33,025 bases of DNA from positions 1-33,025 of the forward strand of contig NZ_FNGO01000027.1 of assembly GCF_900103135.1 (NCBI RefSeq). Reading direction: 5' to 3'. This DNA comes from Halarsenatibacter silvermanii (GTDB taxonomy: Bacteria > Bacillota > Halanaerobiia > Halanaerobiales > Halarsenatibacteraceae). The notes below the pieces were generated by a model. The model had not been told where the DNA came from, searched no databases, and was given only the letters and a program-made list of their open reading frames with translations. Of this stretch, positions 23,004-30,914 are shown one piece after another. Made by a program: the position numbers and the translations under genes. Numbering within the stretch: the first letter of the stretch is position 1; each line of letters starts with the position of its first letter.

Positions 23004-23103
23004 CACCCGAGTTCCACAGTGCTTATGTAAAAAAAGTTTTTATCCCGTTTAATTTGACAGGATAGAAACCCATTTTGGAATGAGATATTGCTGTATCTAT
23101 GAT

Positions 23104-23698
23104 TTAGCTTCCATATCTAGATATTTTGGAGGTCTGCCAACCCCCATTGCATTGAAGGAGCTCAAGCTGATGAGGATTGAATCCTGTCATTTTTTTCACC
23201 GTGCCAGAATCAAAAGAAAAATCTCCTGCTCTAATCCGGGAGAGTTTTTTTCTGACCTTTCAGCAGGTTTTTGCTGTTTCATTTTCAATCACTCTAACCA
23301 AAAGCATTCCTAACCAGCAGAGCTTAACGTGGGAGCAAATTCTATCCTCCGTTCGATAATACATAGGTTTAATTTCCAGATTACTCTTTATGCCGAGGAA
23401 GACATCCTCTATATCTACCAGCTGTTTGTATCTTAAGGCCACATACTCAGCCGAAAGTTTATCATCAGAAGTTTCGATAAGGTATTTCCCATCATATCGG
23501 GCATATTCGCGAGTTTGTCCTTTATCAAGTGTTAGTGTTCCATCTTTGAGCTGACGCAAATAGCGACAATAAACTGAATATGAGCTCAGGTCACACATCT
23601 TTTTAGTGTGATTTTCGTCCTCCTGACTCAAGGATTTAAAGTTTCGCTTCTTCTCCGTTTCCGTGGGTGAAAAATTAGGTTTTACCAGGGAAGGCCTG
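23104..23698 (-). pseudogene. IS1634-type transposase remnant
   Basis: The minus strand encodes the C-terminal part of an IS4-superfamily (IS1634-like) transposase: YLRQLKDGTLTLDKGQTREY, ARYDGKYLIETSDDKLSAEY, ALRYKQLVDIEDVF, RTEDRICSHVKLCWLGMLLV and RVIENETAKTC. An in-frame TGA at 23260-23262 interrupts it before KVRKKLSRIRAGDFSFDSGT. The N-terminal half with the first catalytic Asp residues is gone, and a stop lies upstream near 23700. It is inactive, a scar between the ParB-like pseudogene and the GT2 gene. Confidence 0.78.
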
Positions 23699-23750
23699 AT
23701 TAATATTTATCAAAAACAGTGCATTAAATTAAGGCTAAAATTTATATAAT

Positions 23751-24776
23751 CTATAAAAACGTAAAAGAACTTTTCTTGAATATACACTTAACAATAAATT
23801 TAATTTTTCTCCTTCTAGACAATATATTTCTTCTTAATGGAAAAGATTTATATTTTCTATATACCCACCAACCTAAATTAGCTGACTTATAACAAACTTT
23901 GAACCATCTTTTATTTATTTCCCTTTTAAGACTATCTTTTTCATAATCTCTGTGTTTTAATAAAAAATTATACAATTTTATCAAATCATTTTCTATTCTA
24001 TTTATTAAATCTTTGCTTTTTTTCTCATTGATATAAAAAGTGGATAAATTTAAATTCAAATCTAAGTTACTTAATGTTTTTTTATATATTTTAATTTTAT
24101 TTTTTTCATGGTTTTTAGGATTTAACTTTCTATTACTTTTTTCATGTACTCTGTATTTTACTAATGGCTTTGGAATGTTTTTTATTTTAAAATGTTTTAT
24201 ACATCTTTTCCATAATTCCTTATCTTGAGACGTATCAAATTTCTCATTGTAAAATAAATTATGTTTTTTCATTTTTTTCAAATTCATCATTACACTAGGA
24301 TGTATTAAAGGGTTGCCAAACAATAGGTTAGCTTTAATGTCTGAAAATTTAGTTGGGCGCTTCATTATATTTTTTTCTACAATTCTTCGTAAATTGTTTT
24401 TCTCATAAATTTTTTTAGCCCATGTTCCCACTATACCACATTCTGTATTTTTCTCCATAAAACTAAATTGTTCGCTCAATCTATTTGGCTTACTTATATC
24501 ATCAGAATCCATTCTAGCCAAATATTTAGTTTCCGCAATCTTCATTCCCTTGTTTAAGCTACATGGCAAACCCATATTTTTCTTATTATTTACTAATCTA
24601 ATTCTATTATCATCATATGACTTAATTATTTCTTCACTTTGATCTGTAGAGCCATCATTTATTATCAAAAATTCTATGTTAGAATAATTTTGGTCTAAAA
24701 TGCTCTCAATTGCTTTTTCTAAATACTGTTCAGAGTTAAAAACAGGCATCAAAACTGTAATTTTAGACTTAATCAA
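23751..24776 (-). CDS. Family 2 glycosyltransferase
   Basis: About 341 residues. The GT-A fold shows as ITVLMPVFNSEQYLEKAIES, LIINDGSTDQSEEII, GLPCSLNKGMKIAETKYLAR and the metal-binding DSDD; WKRCIKHFKIKNIPKPLVKY is the usual end of this subgroup (WcaA/EpsE-like inverting transferases). A long, basic, Lys/Asn-rich tail follows. I prefer the TTG at 24776 as the start, behind AAAGGAGG (about 4-5 nt spacing), giving (M)IKSKITVLMP; the frame is open to 24821. The gene begins close behind the FkbM gene (stop at 24824). It ends near the IS1634-type scar. Confidence 0.88.
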   Translation of the reverse strand: MIKSKITVLMPVFNSEQYLEKAIESILDQNYSNIEFLIINDGSTDQSEEIIKSYDDNRIRLVNNKKNMGLPCSLNKGMKIAETKYLARMDSDDISKPNRLSEQFSFMEKNTECGIVGTWAKKIYEKNNLRRIVEKNIMKRPTKFSDIKANLLFGNPLIHPSVMMNLKKMKKHNLFYNEKFDTSQDKELWKRCIKHFKIKNIPKPLVKYRVHEKSNRKLNPKNHEKNKIKIYKKTLSNLDLNLNLSTFYINEKKSKDLINRIENDLIKLYNFLLKHRDYEKDSLKREINKRWFKVCYKSANLGWWVYRKYKSFPLRRNILSRRRKIKFIVKCIFKKSSFTFL

Positions 24777-24823
24777 GCCCCCTCCTTTCATTGGTGCCAA
24801 CAGATATATAATTGATATCAATA

Positions 24824-25534
24824 CTAATTATCTTTTCTTCCTATAAGAACGTTTTCTTCATTGACTATCCTTAAATCAAAATTATATTTTTTCAATATTT
24901 TTTTACAATCTTTCATAGTTTTTTCTCCTTTTCTTTCAGCACTAACATCAATAGTTACATAATTTAAATTTTCTAAAAGTCTCTGAGCCCCTTTTAAAAT
25001 CTCTGGTTCCCCACCTTCAGCATCCATCTTTAAAATATCGATCTTATCTAATATTTCCTGGTCAAAAAAGCTATCAATTTTGCAAACCTTAACTTCAATT
25101 GCTTTTTCATAATTATCAAACTCGACTAATGATGAATCAGCTGTGTTAGATTGCAAATAAAATGTTTCTCTCCCGTTAAAATTACTAAATGCAATATCAT
25201 ATACTTCTGTTTTATTGAGATGCATCTTTAAATTTTCTTTTAAAGCATAATAAATTAGTGGGTCAGGTTCTATAGCTATGACTTTCTGAGCACCATTATC
25301 TAAAGCTACTAACGAAAATTCTCCTATATTTGCTCCAACATCGAGTATTTTTGAGCCTTCAAGCATATTATTAGAGTTCTGGGGAATATATTTGTTTAAC
25401 ATTTTTTTCTTTCCGTTTCTTATACCTGGCGCAATATTATTGCTAAGGTATCTTTTAGCAGCCCTTTCTATAGAAGGAATATAAATTTCTTCTTTGCATT
25501 TGTGATTAACACTATAGTCCTTCATTAAAATCAA
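24824..25534 (-). CDS. FkbM-family SAM-dependent methyltransferase (catalytic part)
   Basis: Up to 236 residues. The SAM-binding motif I is ILDVGANIGEFSLVALDNGA (residues 63-82), followed by VIAIEPDPLIYYALKENL and the FkbM signature IDILKMDAEGGEPEILKGA. FkbM enzymes methylate hydroxyls, often on sugars of polysaccharides. The frame opens with TTG at 25534 or ATG at 25525, neither with a convincing ribosome site. The preceding gene 25531-25767 ends in the overlapping frame at a run of seven A residues; adding one A would join them into a single protein of about 315 residues. So this may be the main part of a frameshifted gene. Confidence 0.85.
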   Translation of the reverse strand: MILMKDYSVNHKCKEEIYIPSIERAAKRYLSNNIAPGIRNGKKKMLNKYIPQNSNNMLEGSKILDVGANIGEFSLVALDNGAQKVIAIEPDPLIYYALKENLKMHLNKTEVYDIAFSNFNGRETFYLQSNTADSSLVEFDNYEKAIEVKVCKIDSFFDQEILDKIDILKMDAEGGEPEILKGAQRLLENLNYVTIDVSAERKGEKTMKDCKKILKKYNFDLRIVNEENVLIGRKDN

Positions 25535-25767
25535 ATTTTTTTATATTCAAACTTTATGCCATCAATTCTAAATAAAAAATTACAAATTTTAAAGTAATAC
25601 CTCTCAGATAATTTTTTTTCTATAGATTTTAAAAATTTATAAGATAAATAACGTCTAACTCTATTAATTGCACTCAAAAAACCCATCTCATTCACAGTAT
25701 TACAAAATTTCTCGAATTTATTTCTTTTATTATAATCTTTCGTTTTATTATTTAGATCTTTTGTCAT
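25531..25767 (-). CDS. Likely N-terminal part of the FkbM methyltransferase gene
   Basis: 78 residues from the ATG at 25767 (AAGGAAGG about 8 nt upstream), beginning MTKDLNNKTKDYNKRNKFEK and ending with a segment YYFKICNFLFRIDGIKFEYK. It is basic, predicted helical, with no motif of its own. The end looks like the first beta strand of a methyltransferase N-terminus, and the downstream FkbM frame continues directly if the A7 tract (25536-25542) is read with one extra A. The alternatives are a real small gene coupled to FkbM by overlap, a true inactivating frameshift, a slippage-regulated gene, or a sequencing error in the homopolymer. Confidence 0.55.
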   Translation of the reverse strand: MTKDLNNKTKDYNKRNKFEKFCNTVNEMGFLSAINRVRRYLSYKFLKSIEKKLSERYYFKICNFLFRIDGIKFEYKKI

Positions 25768-25926
25768 TTTTAACACCTTCCTTTTAAGGAGGCAATTACA
25801 TTATACTTATAAAATTTGGAAGAGGCCTTAAGTACATCCAGTCTGAATTAATTATAAAAATTCAATTACAGTTTTAGAAATTGAACCGTCACTTACTCTG
25901 TTATGTTCAAATATTGTTATTGAACT

Positions 25927-26664
25927 TTAAATGAATTTATATAAGTCAAGTAAATCTGGGTGTTCTAAATATTTTCTAAGCTTCTTTTTTCTAGATAAAT
26001 TAGACGCATATTTAATATTATCTCTAATATCCTGCCATTTTTTATGTCTTGCCAAAACTTTAACAGGTACTCTTTTCAAACCCAAAATTTTCGCAATGCT
26101 CAATCGATGCTGTCCTTCAAAATGCCAAATAAGCCCTCCGTATCTGCCTAAATTAATCTTGATTTCTCCAGGACTACTAAGCCAACTTTCTTTAGTTTCA
26201 CTTGCAACATTTTTGCTTAATTTGTATCCTTTTTTTTGAATGTTTTCATACAACTTATCTATCAAAAAAAAATATTGATCAATCTTTTCTTTTCTTTTAA
26301 GAGTTCCATACTCTCCTCTTACGCGTAATTTATAATATTCTGTTTGCTCCCAAATTATTCCATCCACAAAGTGTTTTTTGAGCGACCTATATGGAATTCT
26401 CTCAGTAAATTTATTTAAATTTAAATCCCACTTTCCACTAAATATAACTCCTCTTTTATTAAGGGATGAATAGTATATAGAAGAATTAGTTTCAAAAACA
26501 ATATCATCGGGATTAACCCATAAAATTTTATCTACAGTAGCATCGGTGTAACCTCTTATATGCATTTTAGAAAAATATGAGCGTTTAAACTTATTATTTA
26601 TATATTTAAATATATCATTAATATCTTTATTCTTGATTTTTTTATAAATTTTTGAGTTTAACAT
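25927..26664 (-). CDS. ParB/sulfiredoxin-like protein of glycan loci
   Basis: A 245-residue basic protein. The recognisable part is near residues 165-215: INLGRYGGLIWHFEGQHRLS, then IAKILGLKRVPVKVLARHKKW, which has the GxHRLxIAKxLGxxxVPVxVxxRH pattern of the ParB/sulfiredoxin fold (nucleotide-binding in ParB and Srx). The N-terminal 150 residues are unfamiliar. There is no HTH, so it is not a partition protein. Related small ParB-fold proteins occur in capsule and LPS loci with unknown role; a nucleotide-handling or kinase function is conceivable. The ATG at 26664 follows AGGAAAGGAC. A decayed relative lies at 22670-23003. Confidence 0.65.
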   Translation of the reverse strand: MLNSKIYKKIKNKDINDIFKYINNKFKRSYFSKMHIRGYTDATVDKILWVNPDDIVFETNSSIYYSSLNKRGVIFSGKWDLNLNKFTERIPYRSLKKHFVDGIIWEQTEYYKLRVRGEYGTLKRKEKIDQYFFLIDKLYENIQKKGYKLSKNVASETKESWLSSPGEIKINLGRYGGLIWHFEGQHRLSIAKILGLKRVPVKVLARHKKWQDIRDNIKYASNLSRKKKLRKYLEHPDLLDLYKFI

Positions 26665-27145
26665 AAAAAGTCCTTTCCTATGTTTTTTGGGTTCTTTTAT
26701 TAAAGACCAAACAAAAAATTGTCCTTTAATTTTTTTACCTTTTCTCTCAGTTCGTCAATCATTTACTATTACAACCTATCACTTATCTACGTTAGCTAAC
26801 AATTTGTTAAGCTAAATCATTCTGTAGTTCTTCCTTGGCAGAATTTCCTTCAGTGACTATTGAGTACCTCAGCCTAGCTCAGCAGCACTTCTCAATGAAA
26901 TGATTTTAATCTTAGTGCAAATATATTTCACAAATTAAACATTCAAGTTATATTTTGATCTTCTTTAGTATACAATATTCAGCCTCATCACAATTCATCA
27001 TTAAAATATCGCATTTTACTAATTTTTTTGCTTGATAGTACTGAGGCTCCTTCCATAATTTCCAGATTTTAAATCGGATTTTTCTTCCAAAAATATAGTA
27101 TGTGCTTTTGGAGTTGATCTTTACAAACTATCTAACATTCCAAGC
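26665..27145 (-). other. Gap with a possible gene remnant at 26948-27115
   Basis: About 480 bp lacking a complete gene. From about 27115 to the TAA at 26948 the minus strand reads without stops: YYIFGRKIRFKIWKLWKEPQ, then YYQAKKLVKCDILMMNCDEA and YCILKKIKI. The composition is protein-like, but there is no start codon with a ribosome site and a stop lies just upstream. It may be the tail of a lost gene of the cluster. The rest, 26665-26945, holds no frame, repeat or RNA I recognise. Confidence 0.3.
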
Positions 27146-28129
27146 TCAAATATAATTATACTTTTTCATTTTCGCCTTGTTTAAATTGAATTTATCAGCT
27201 AACCTTATATTGTTATTTTTAAACTCATCAAATATCATTTTTCTTTCTTTAGAATTTGGTTTTCTGATGTTTTTCTCTCGTTTTTTGCGTCCTATTTTTC
27301 TATAAAAATATTTAGCTATAGGCTTTAACTTTTGAAGAGGTGAAATTTCGTATTTTCTGTATATATCCACCATTGTTTCGCCTAAAAGATTTTTTCTAGT
27401 TTTCCTTCTTAGCTTTCCAGACTTTGTCTTTTCTCTTTTCTTTTTATTGACATCATTAAAATGAGAAAGTAAATTCTTTTTATCTTTTTTTGTTAGGCCT
27501 AAAATCTTTGTGATTTCTTCAGCATAATCATTGATATCATGTTTGATATCTTCAAAAAATAAAATGTAAATATTTGCCCAACCAAAACAATCTGCATACT
27601 GACTTAATATATCAAAATAGTAAAATTGATTTAATTCTCCATTATAGTCTTTATTTATTTCACTTTTTAGAAAATCACTAAAGGTCTCATATTTCAAATA
27701 ATTTTTATACCTAAAATAAATTTGGACAAAATAAGAGTAAATAATCTCAATTTGATTTCTTATGGTTACTAAGATTTTTAAATCAATGTTTTTTGAAAAT
27801 AGATTTTTAAATCTCAGAGGAAAATATTGAGCCTGTAAATTTTGCTTAGTTTCTAAAGCATATTTCAAACTTGAACAAGTATACCATTCATCAGATATTA
27901 AATTTTTCTTACTTGAAATAAACTCTTTGTTTTCATGTTTAGGATTATAAATATTTTCACCCAGAATCAAATTCCTAAAGTGATGATTAAGTCTTTTCTT
28001 AGGCTTTACATTATAATCTTTACCAAAGTAATTAATTTTGCCCATTTCCCCTAACTTAGTGAAAAATGTTTGTAATGTTGAAGTTGCTGTTTTCGGATAT
28101 CCGATATGAAATACTATCTCTTTACTCAT
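27146..28129 (-). CDS. Sulfotransferase-family protein
   Basis: A 327-residue protein opening MSKEIVFHIGYPKTATSTLQ; HIGYPKTATSTLQ (residues 8-20) is the 5'-phosphosulfate-binding loop of PAPS-dependent sulfotransferases. The 3'-phosphate-binding region is probably LKILVTIRNQIEIIYSYFVQ (Arg and Ser). The C-terminal third is very basic. It should move sulfate from PAPS to a hydroxyl of the glycan, giving an acidic polymer, which suits a salt-adapted cell surface. PAPS synthesis genes are not in the window. The start codon at 28129 follows AAAGGGG. It lies 88 bp downstream of the flippase gene. Confidence 0.8.
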   Translation of the reverse strand: MSKEIVFHIGYPKTATSTLQTFFTKLGEMGKINYFGKDYNVKPKKRLNHHFRNLILGENIYNPKHENKEFISSKKNLISDEWYTCSSLKYALETKQNLQAQYFPLRFKNLFSKNIDLKILVTIRNQIEIIYSYFVQIYFRYKNYLKYETFSDFLKSEINKDYNGELNQFYYFDILSQYADCFGWANIYILFFEDIKHDINDYAEEITKILGLTKKDKKNLLSHFNDVNKKKREKTKSGKLRRKTRKNLLGETMVDIYRKYEISPLQKLKPIAKYFYRKIGRKKREKNIRKPNSKERKMIFDEFKNNNIRLADKFNLNKAKMKKYNYI

Positions 28130-28217
28130 TTTTAACCCCTTTTCAATCTATTTCCCTTTAATTTCTTTTCTGAAACATTATAATCCTCAACTCTAAAATC
28201 GTTTCTTATGCTCAAAA

Positions 28218-30035
28218 TCACCTATTCGCCTTAGCCAGTGACCTAAAGGCCACATTATTCTGCAGCAGTTCCTCATAGCTGCCCTCTGCCACTATTCTAC
28301 CCTTATCCATCATATACAACCTGTCACAGTTCTCCACCGTCTTGAATCTATGAGCTATAGTTATAAGCGTCTTGATCTCGGTTATTTCACTCAAAGACTG
28401 AATGATCTGCTGCTGTGTCCTGTTATCCAGCGAATTGGTGGCTTCATCTAATACCAGCACTTCGGGATCAAAGTAGAGAGCACGGGCTAACCCTATCCGC
28501 TGGCGTTGACCGCCGCTGAAGCAAACTCCCCTCTCTCCCAGCACCGTCTTATAGCTTTTTTCCAGCTCACCCTCAATAAATTCATGGATACTGGCTATTT
28601 TGGCAGCTTTCTTGACCTGCTCTATATCTATATCCTCTTCATCCACACCGAAGGCTATGTTGTTGATGATGGTATCATCGGTGATGAATATCTCCTGGGG
28701 CACATAACCTATCATGCTCTGCCAGGCCTCGATATTATCTCCTGTCAGGGGCAAACCATCAACCTTTATATCCCCGCTCTGGGGTTTTAACAGGCCCAGA
28801 ATGATATCAACCAGTGTTGTCTTACCGGCCCCGGTCTCCCCCACAATACCCACCGACTCATATTTATCGACCTCCAGGTTCACACCTCTTATCGCCGGCC
28901 TGTCAGCCCGGGGATATGTAAAGGTGATATTATCCAGTTCCAGTTTATCCTCAAACATCAGGCTTTCTTCACTGTCAGAGCTGTTTACAGCTCTCACCAT
29001 CCTGTGTTTCTGCTCTTCAAACTCGCGGTTGAACTCCTCGTGGATTAAATCCAGCACCGATTTGTTGAATCTGACTTTTGTGGCCGATCTAAAAACTTTA
29101 TCCAATGAAGGCCGCAGGCGCAGGGCGGCGAAGGCAAAAAAACTGAGTATGGGTATGACATCATGTATGGTACCCTGCATGGTCATGAAATAAAGCGTTA
29201 ATATCATGATACCGCCGAAGACTAAAACCTCCAGCAGATAGCGGGGTATTCTTCCTACTGCCTTGCTGTAAGCTCTATTGTCGGCCTCCTTTAAAGAATT
29301 CTCACGAAATTTATCCAGAAAATACTCTTCCCGGTCATTGATCTTAACATCCTTGATACCGTTGAATATCTCGCTCACATACTTATAGCGGTACTCATTG
29401 GCTTTTAACCTCTTATCACCGGCTATCTTTAACTTCATGCGCACATACAGGTAGATAGCCCCGTAGAGGCCCCCCATCACTACCAGGGCAAAGAAGGAGA
29501 TAATGGGATTGACTATGAACATGGTGACGATTATGAACACTGCTATCAAACTATGAGTGAGTAGATCGGCCCCATAGCGAAGTATGTACTTGGACAGCTG
29601 CTTAACTTCCTGCACCACGTTCTTGGTCAGGTCTGAGCTGTTATGCTGTATGAAAAATGTATAGGGGCTGTAGGTGTATTTGCTTAATAGATCCATGGCC
29701 AGTTTATGGCTTTTACGCCAGATGAACTTGTTTTTGACCCAGACGGTGAATATGGAGATGGCATTGGTGATCAGTATAATCAAAAACATGGCAATACCGG
29801 CAAAATAGAGAAAGGACATGGTATCCTCAAAGGCAAAGGTGGTATAGACCCAGTTCATGATCTCATTTTCCTGCACCATCTCCGGGTTCATGAGAAGATC
29901 CATGAAGGGCAGCACAGAAACTACACCTATAGTCTGCGATAAAGCCATGATAAACACTAAAAACATAATACCGGCAATCTGCAGCCGCTCTTTTCTATTA
30001 AATAAAGATAATAGCTTCTTAAAGTCTCCGTACAT
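28218..30035 (-). CDS. PglK-like ABC flippase (fused permease and ATPase)
   Basis: A 605-residue half-transporter. Six membrane segments occupy residues about 20-300. The ATPase has Walker A GETGAGKTT (399-407), Q-loop GYVPQEIF, signature FSGGQRQR (506-513), Walker B VLVLDEA (526-532) and the H-loop TIAHRFKT. It works as a homodimer. Length and context (with a PglC-like initiator) suggest it flips the undecaprenyl-linked glycan, like PglK, instead of a Wzx flippase, none of which is seen. The ATG at 30035 follows AGGGGG. Its base composition is clearly less AT-rich than the genes to its left, so it may belong to the native part of the cluster. Confidence 0.88.
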   Translation of the reverse strand: MYGDFKKLLSLFNRKERLQIAGIMFLVFIMALSQTIGVVSVLPFMDLLMNPEMVQENEIMNWVYTTFAFEDTMSFLYFAGIAMFLIILITNAISIFTVWVKNKFIWRKSHKLAMDLLSKYTYSPYTFFIQHNSSDLTKNVVQEVKQLSKYILRYGADLLTHSLIAVFIIVTMFIVNPIISFFALVVMGGLYGAIYLYVRMKLKIAGDKRLKANEYRYKYVSEIFNGIKDVKINDREEYFLDKFRENSLKEADNRAYSKAVGRIPRYLLEVLVFGGIMILTLYFMTMQGTIHDVIPILSFFAFAALRLRPSLDKVFRSATKVRFNKSVLDLIHEEFNREFEEQKHRMVRAVNSSDSEESLMFEDKLELDNITFTYPRADRPAIRGVNLEVDKYESVGIVGETGAGKTTLVDIILGLLKPQSGDIKVDGLPLTGDNIEAWQSMIGYVPQEIFITDDTIINNIAFGVDEEDIDIEQVKKAAKIASIHEFIEGELEKSYKTVLGERGVCFSGGQRQRIGLARALYFDPEVLVLDEATNSLDNRTQQQIIQSLSEITEIKTLITIAHRFKTVENCDRLYMMDKGRIVAEGSYEELLQNNVAFRSLAKANR

Positions 30036-30063
30036 TTATGTATCCCCCTGAAATCTACCCTAT

Positions 30064-30091
30064 ATTATCATATTGACTTCTGTTTCTACAA
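30064..30091 (-). promoter_or_regulatory. Candidate promoter of the flippase gene
   Basis: Minus strand TTGTAG (30086-30091), 16-bp spacer, GATAAT (30064-30069), about 30 bp before the start codon. It lies directly downstream of the palindrome cluster at 30131-30199 and would be the entry point for the polysaccharide operon. Confidence 0.5.
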
Positions 30092-30130
30092 CCAGCGTCA
30101 TATCTATTTATTTTTTTACTTTACATTTTC

Positions 30131-30199
30131 TTGTAAATTACAATATTTTTCCTGAAATCTGTTCATTCTGTAAACACCTGTAATCAATATTCATTACAG
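30131..30199. promoter_or_regulatory. Cluster of TGTAA palindromes, possible operator
   Basis: TTGTAAATTACAA (30131-30143) is a perfect 13-bp palindrome. CTGTAAT...ATTACAG (30178-30184 with 30193-30199) is a second with an 8-bp centre, and a further TGTAA half-site sits at about 30170. They share the half-site TGTAA and lie just upstream of the flippase promoter and downstream of the winged-helix regulator gene, which could bind them. Confidence 0.5.
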
Positions 30200-30279
30200 A
30201 TGACTGAATTCCTGCCTGCCAAACTATATCTAACAGCTGATTACCCAATCCTTGCAGCCGGTATACTGCTTGACCGGCT

Positions 30280-30801
30280 CTATATATCCGACAGTTTCAG
30301 CACATTACAGGCGGTTAACTCTTCTGTTTCTATCTCTTCCCGCAGTTCCGGGTTCCAGTAATAAACCACCGTGCCCCTGTCAGGAATTTCCTTGAGTTCC
30401 TCTTTTACTTCATACTCCAGACCCAGCTCAGCCAGCGTTGTTTCCACCAGCTCCCCCACCTCATCTTCTGCTCCATACAGGTAGATGCTGCGTCCGGCTT
30501 CTGCATCCTTTTGGGCTCTGTTTTTGACCGTCTGCCGCAGTTTTTTGATGGCCCGGTAGGATGATTGTATGTAATTAAGGGTGCGGGCGGTGAGTTTTTT
30601 TATGCCCCGGGGTGTGAGTATGTACTTCATGGAGGCCCCGGAAGCCCCCTCTATCTTGATCAGACCCTTGCTGACACATTTTTTTATCACGGCATTGATG
30701 GTGCCCAGGGACATATCGGTATGTTTTTCGATATCCCGCTGGGAAGGGTCATCCATATTGGCTAAAGCTTTCAGGACATCTATCTCTTTTTCTGCATCCA
30801 T
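30280..30801 (-). CDS. Winged-helix (MarR-like) transcriptional regulator
   Basis: About 173 residues. Residues about 5-75 form a winged helix: VLKALANMDDPSQRDIEKHT, then DMSLGTINAVIKKCVSKGLI with the wing KYILTPRGIKKLTART. This resembles the MarR-type regulators tied to exopolysaccharide loci. A coiled linker follows, then a small C-terminal alpha/beta domain (RSIYLYGAEDEVGELVETTL...VVYYWNPELREE) like the nucleotide-binding domain of some sugar-modification regulators; its ligand is unknown. I chose the ATG at 30801; a GTG four codons upstream is also possible. It precedes the flippase gene in the same direction and probably controls the cluster. Confidence 0.75.
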   Translation of the reverse strand: MDAEKEIDVLKALANMDDPSQRDIEKHTDMSLGTINAVIKKCVSKGLIKIEGASGASMKYILTPRGIKKLTARTLNYIQSSYRAIKKLRQTVKNRAQKDAEAGRSIYLYGAEDEVGELVETTLAELGLEYEVKEELKEIPDRGTVVYYWNPELREEIETEELTACNVLKLSDI

Positions 30802-30914
30802 GGCTTTTAACACGCCCTGTTATCATAATATACGGCAAAATTTACTGTTATGCCCGAAAATATATCCCTGTTCAATTTTAAAACACCTATATAACCTATT
30901 ATAGATAGCTGGCT

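Noticed and set aside
25927-26664. Chromosome-partition ParB protein
   Set aside because: It has only the ParB/sulfiredoxin-like fold signature, no HTH and no parA neighbour.
28714-29193. Plus-strand open frame of 159 codons
   Set aside because: It is a shadow of the flippase ATPase domain on the other strand.
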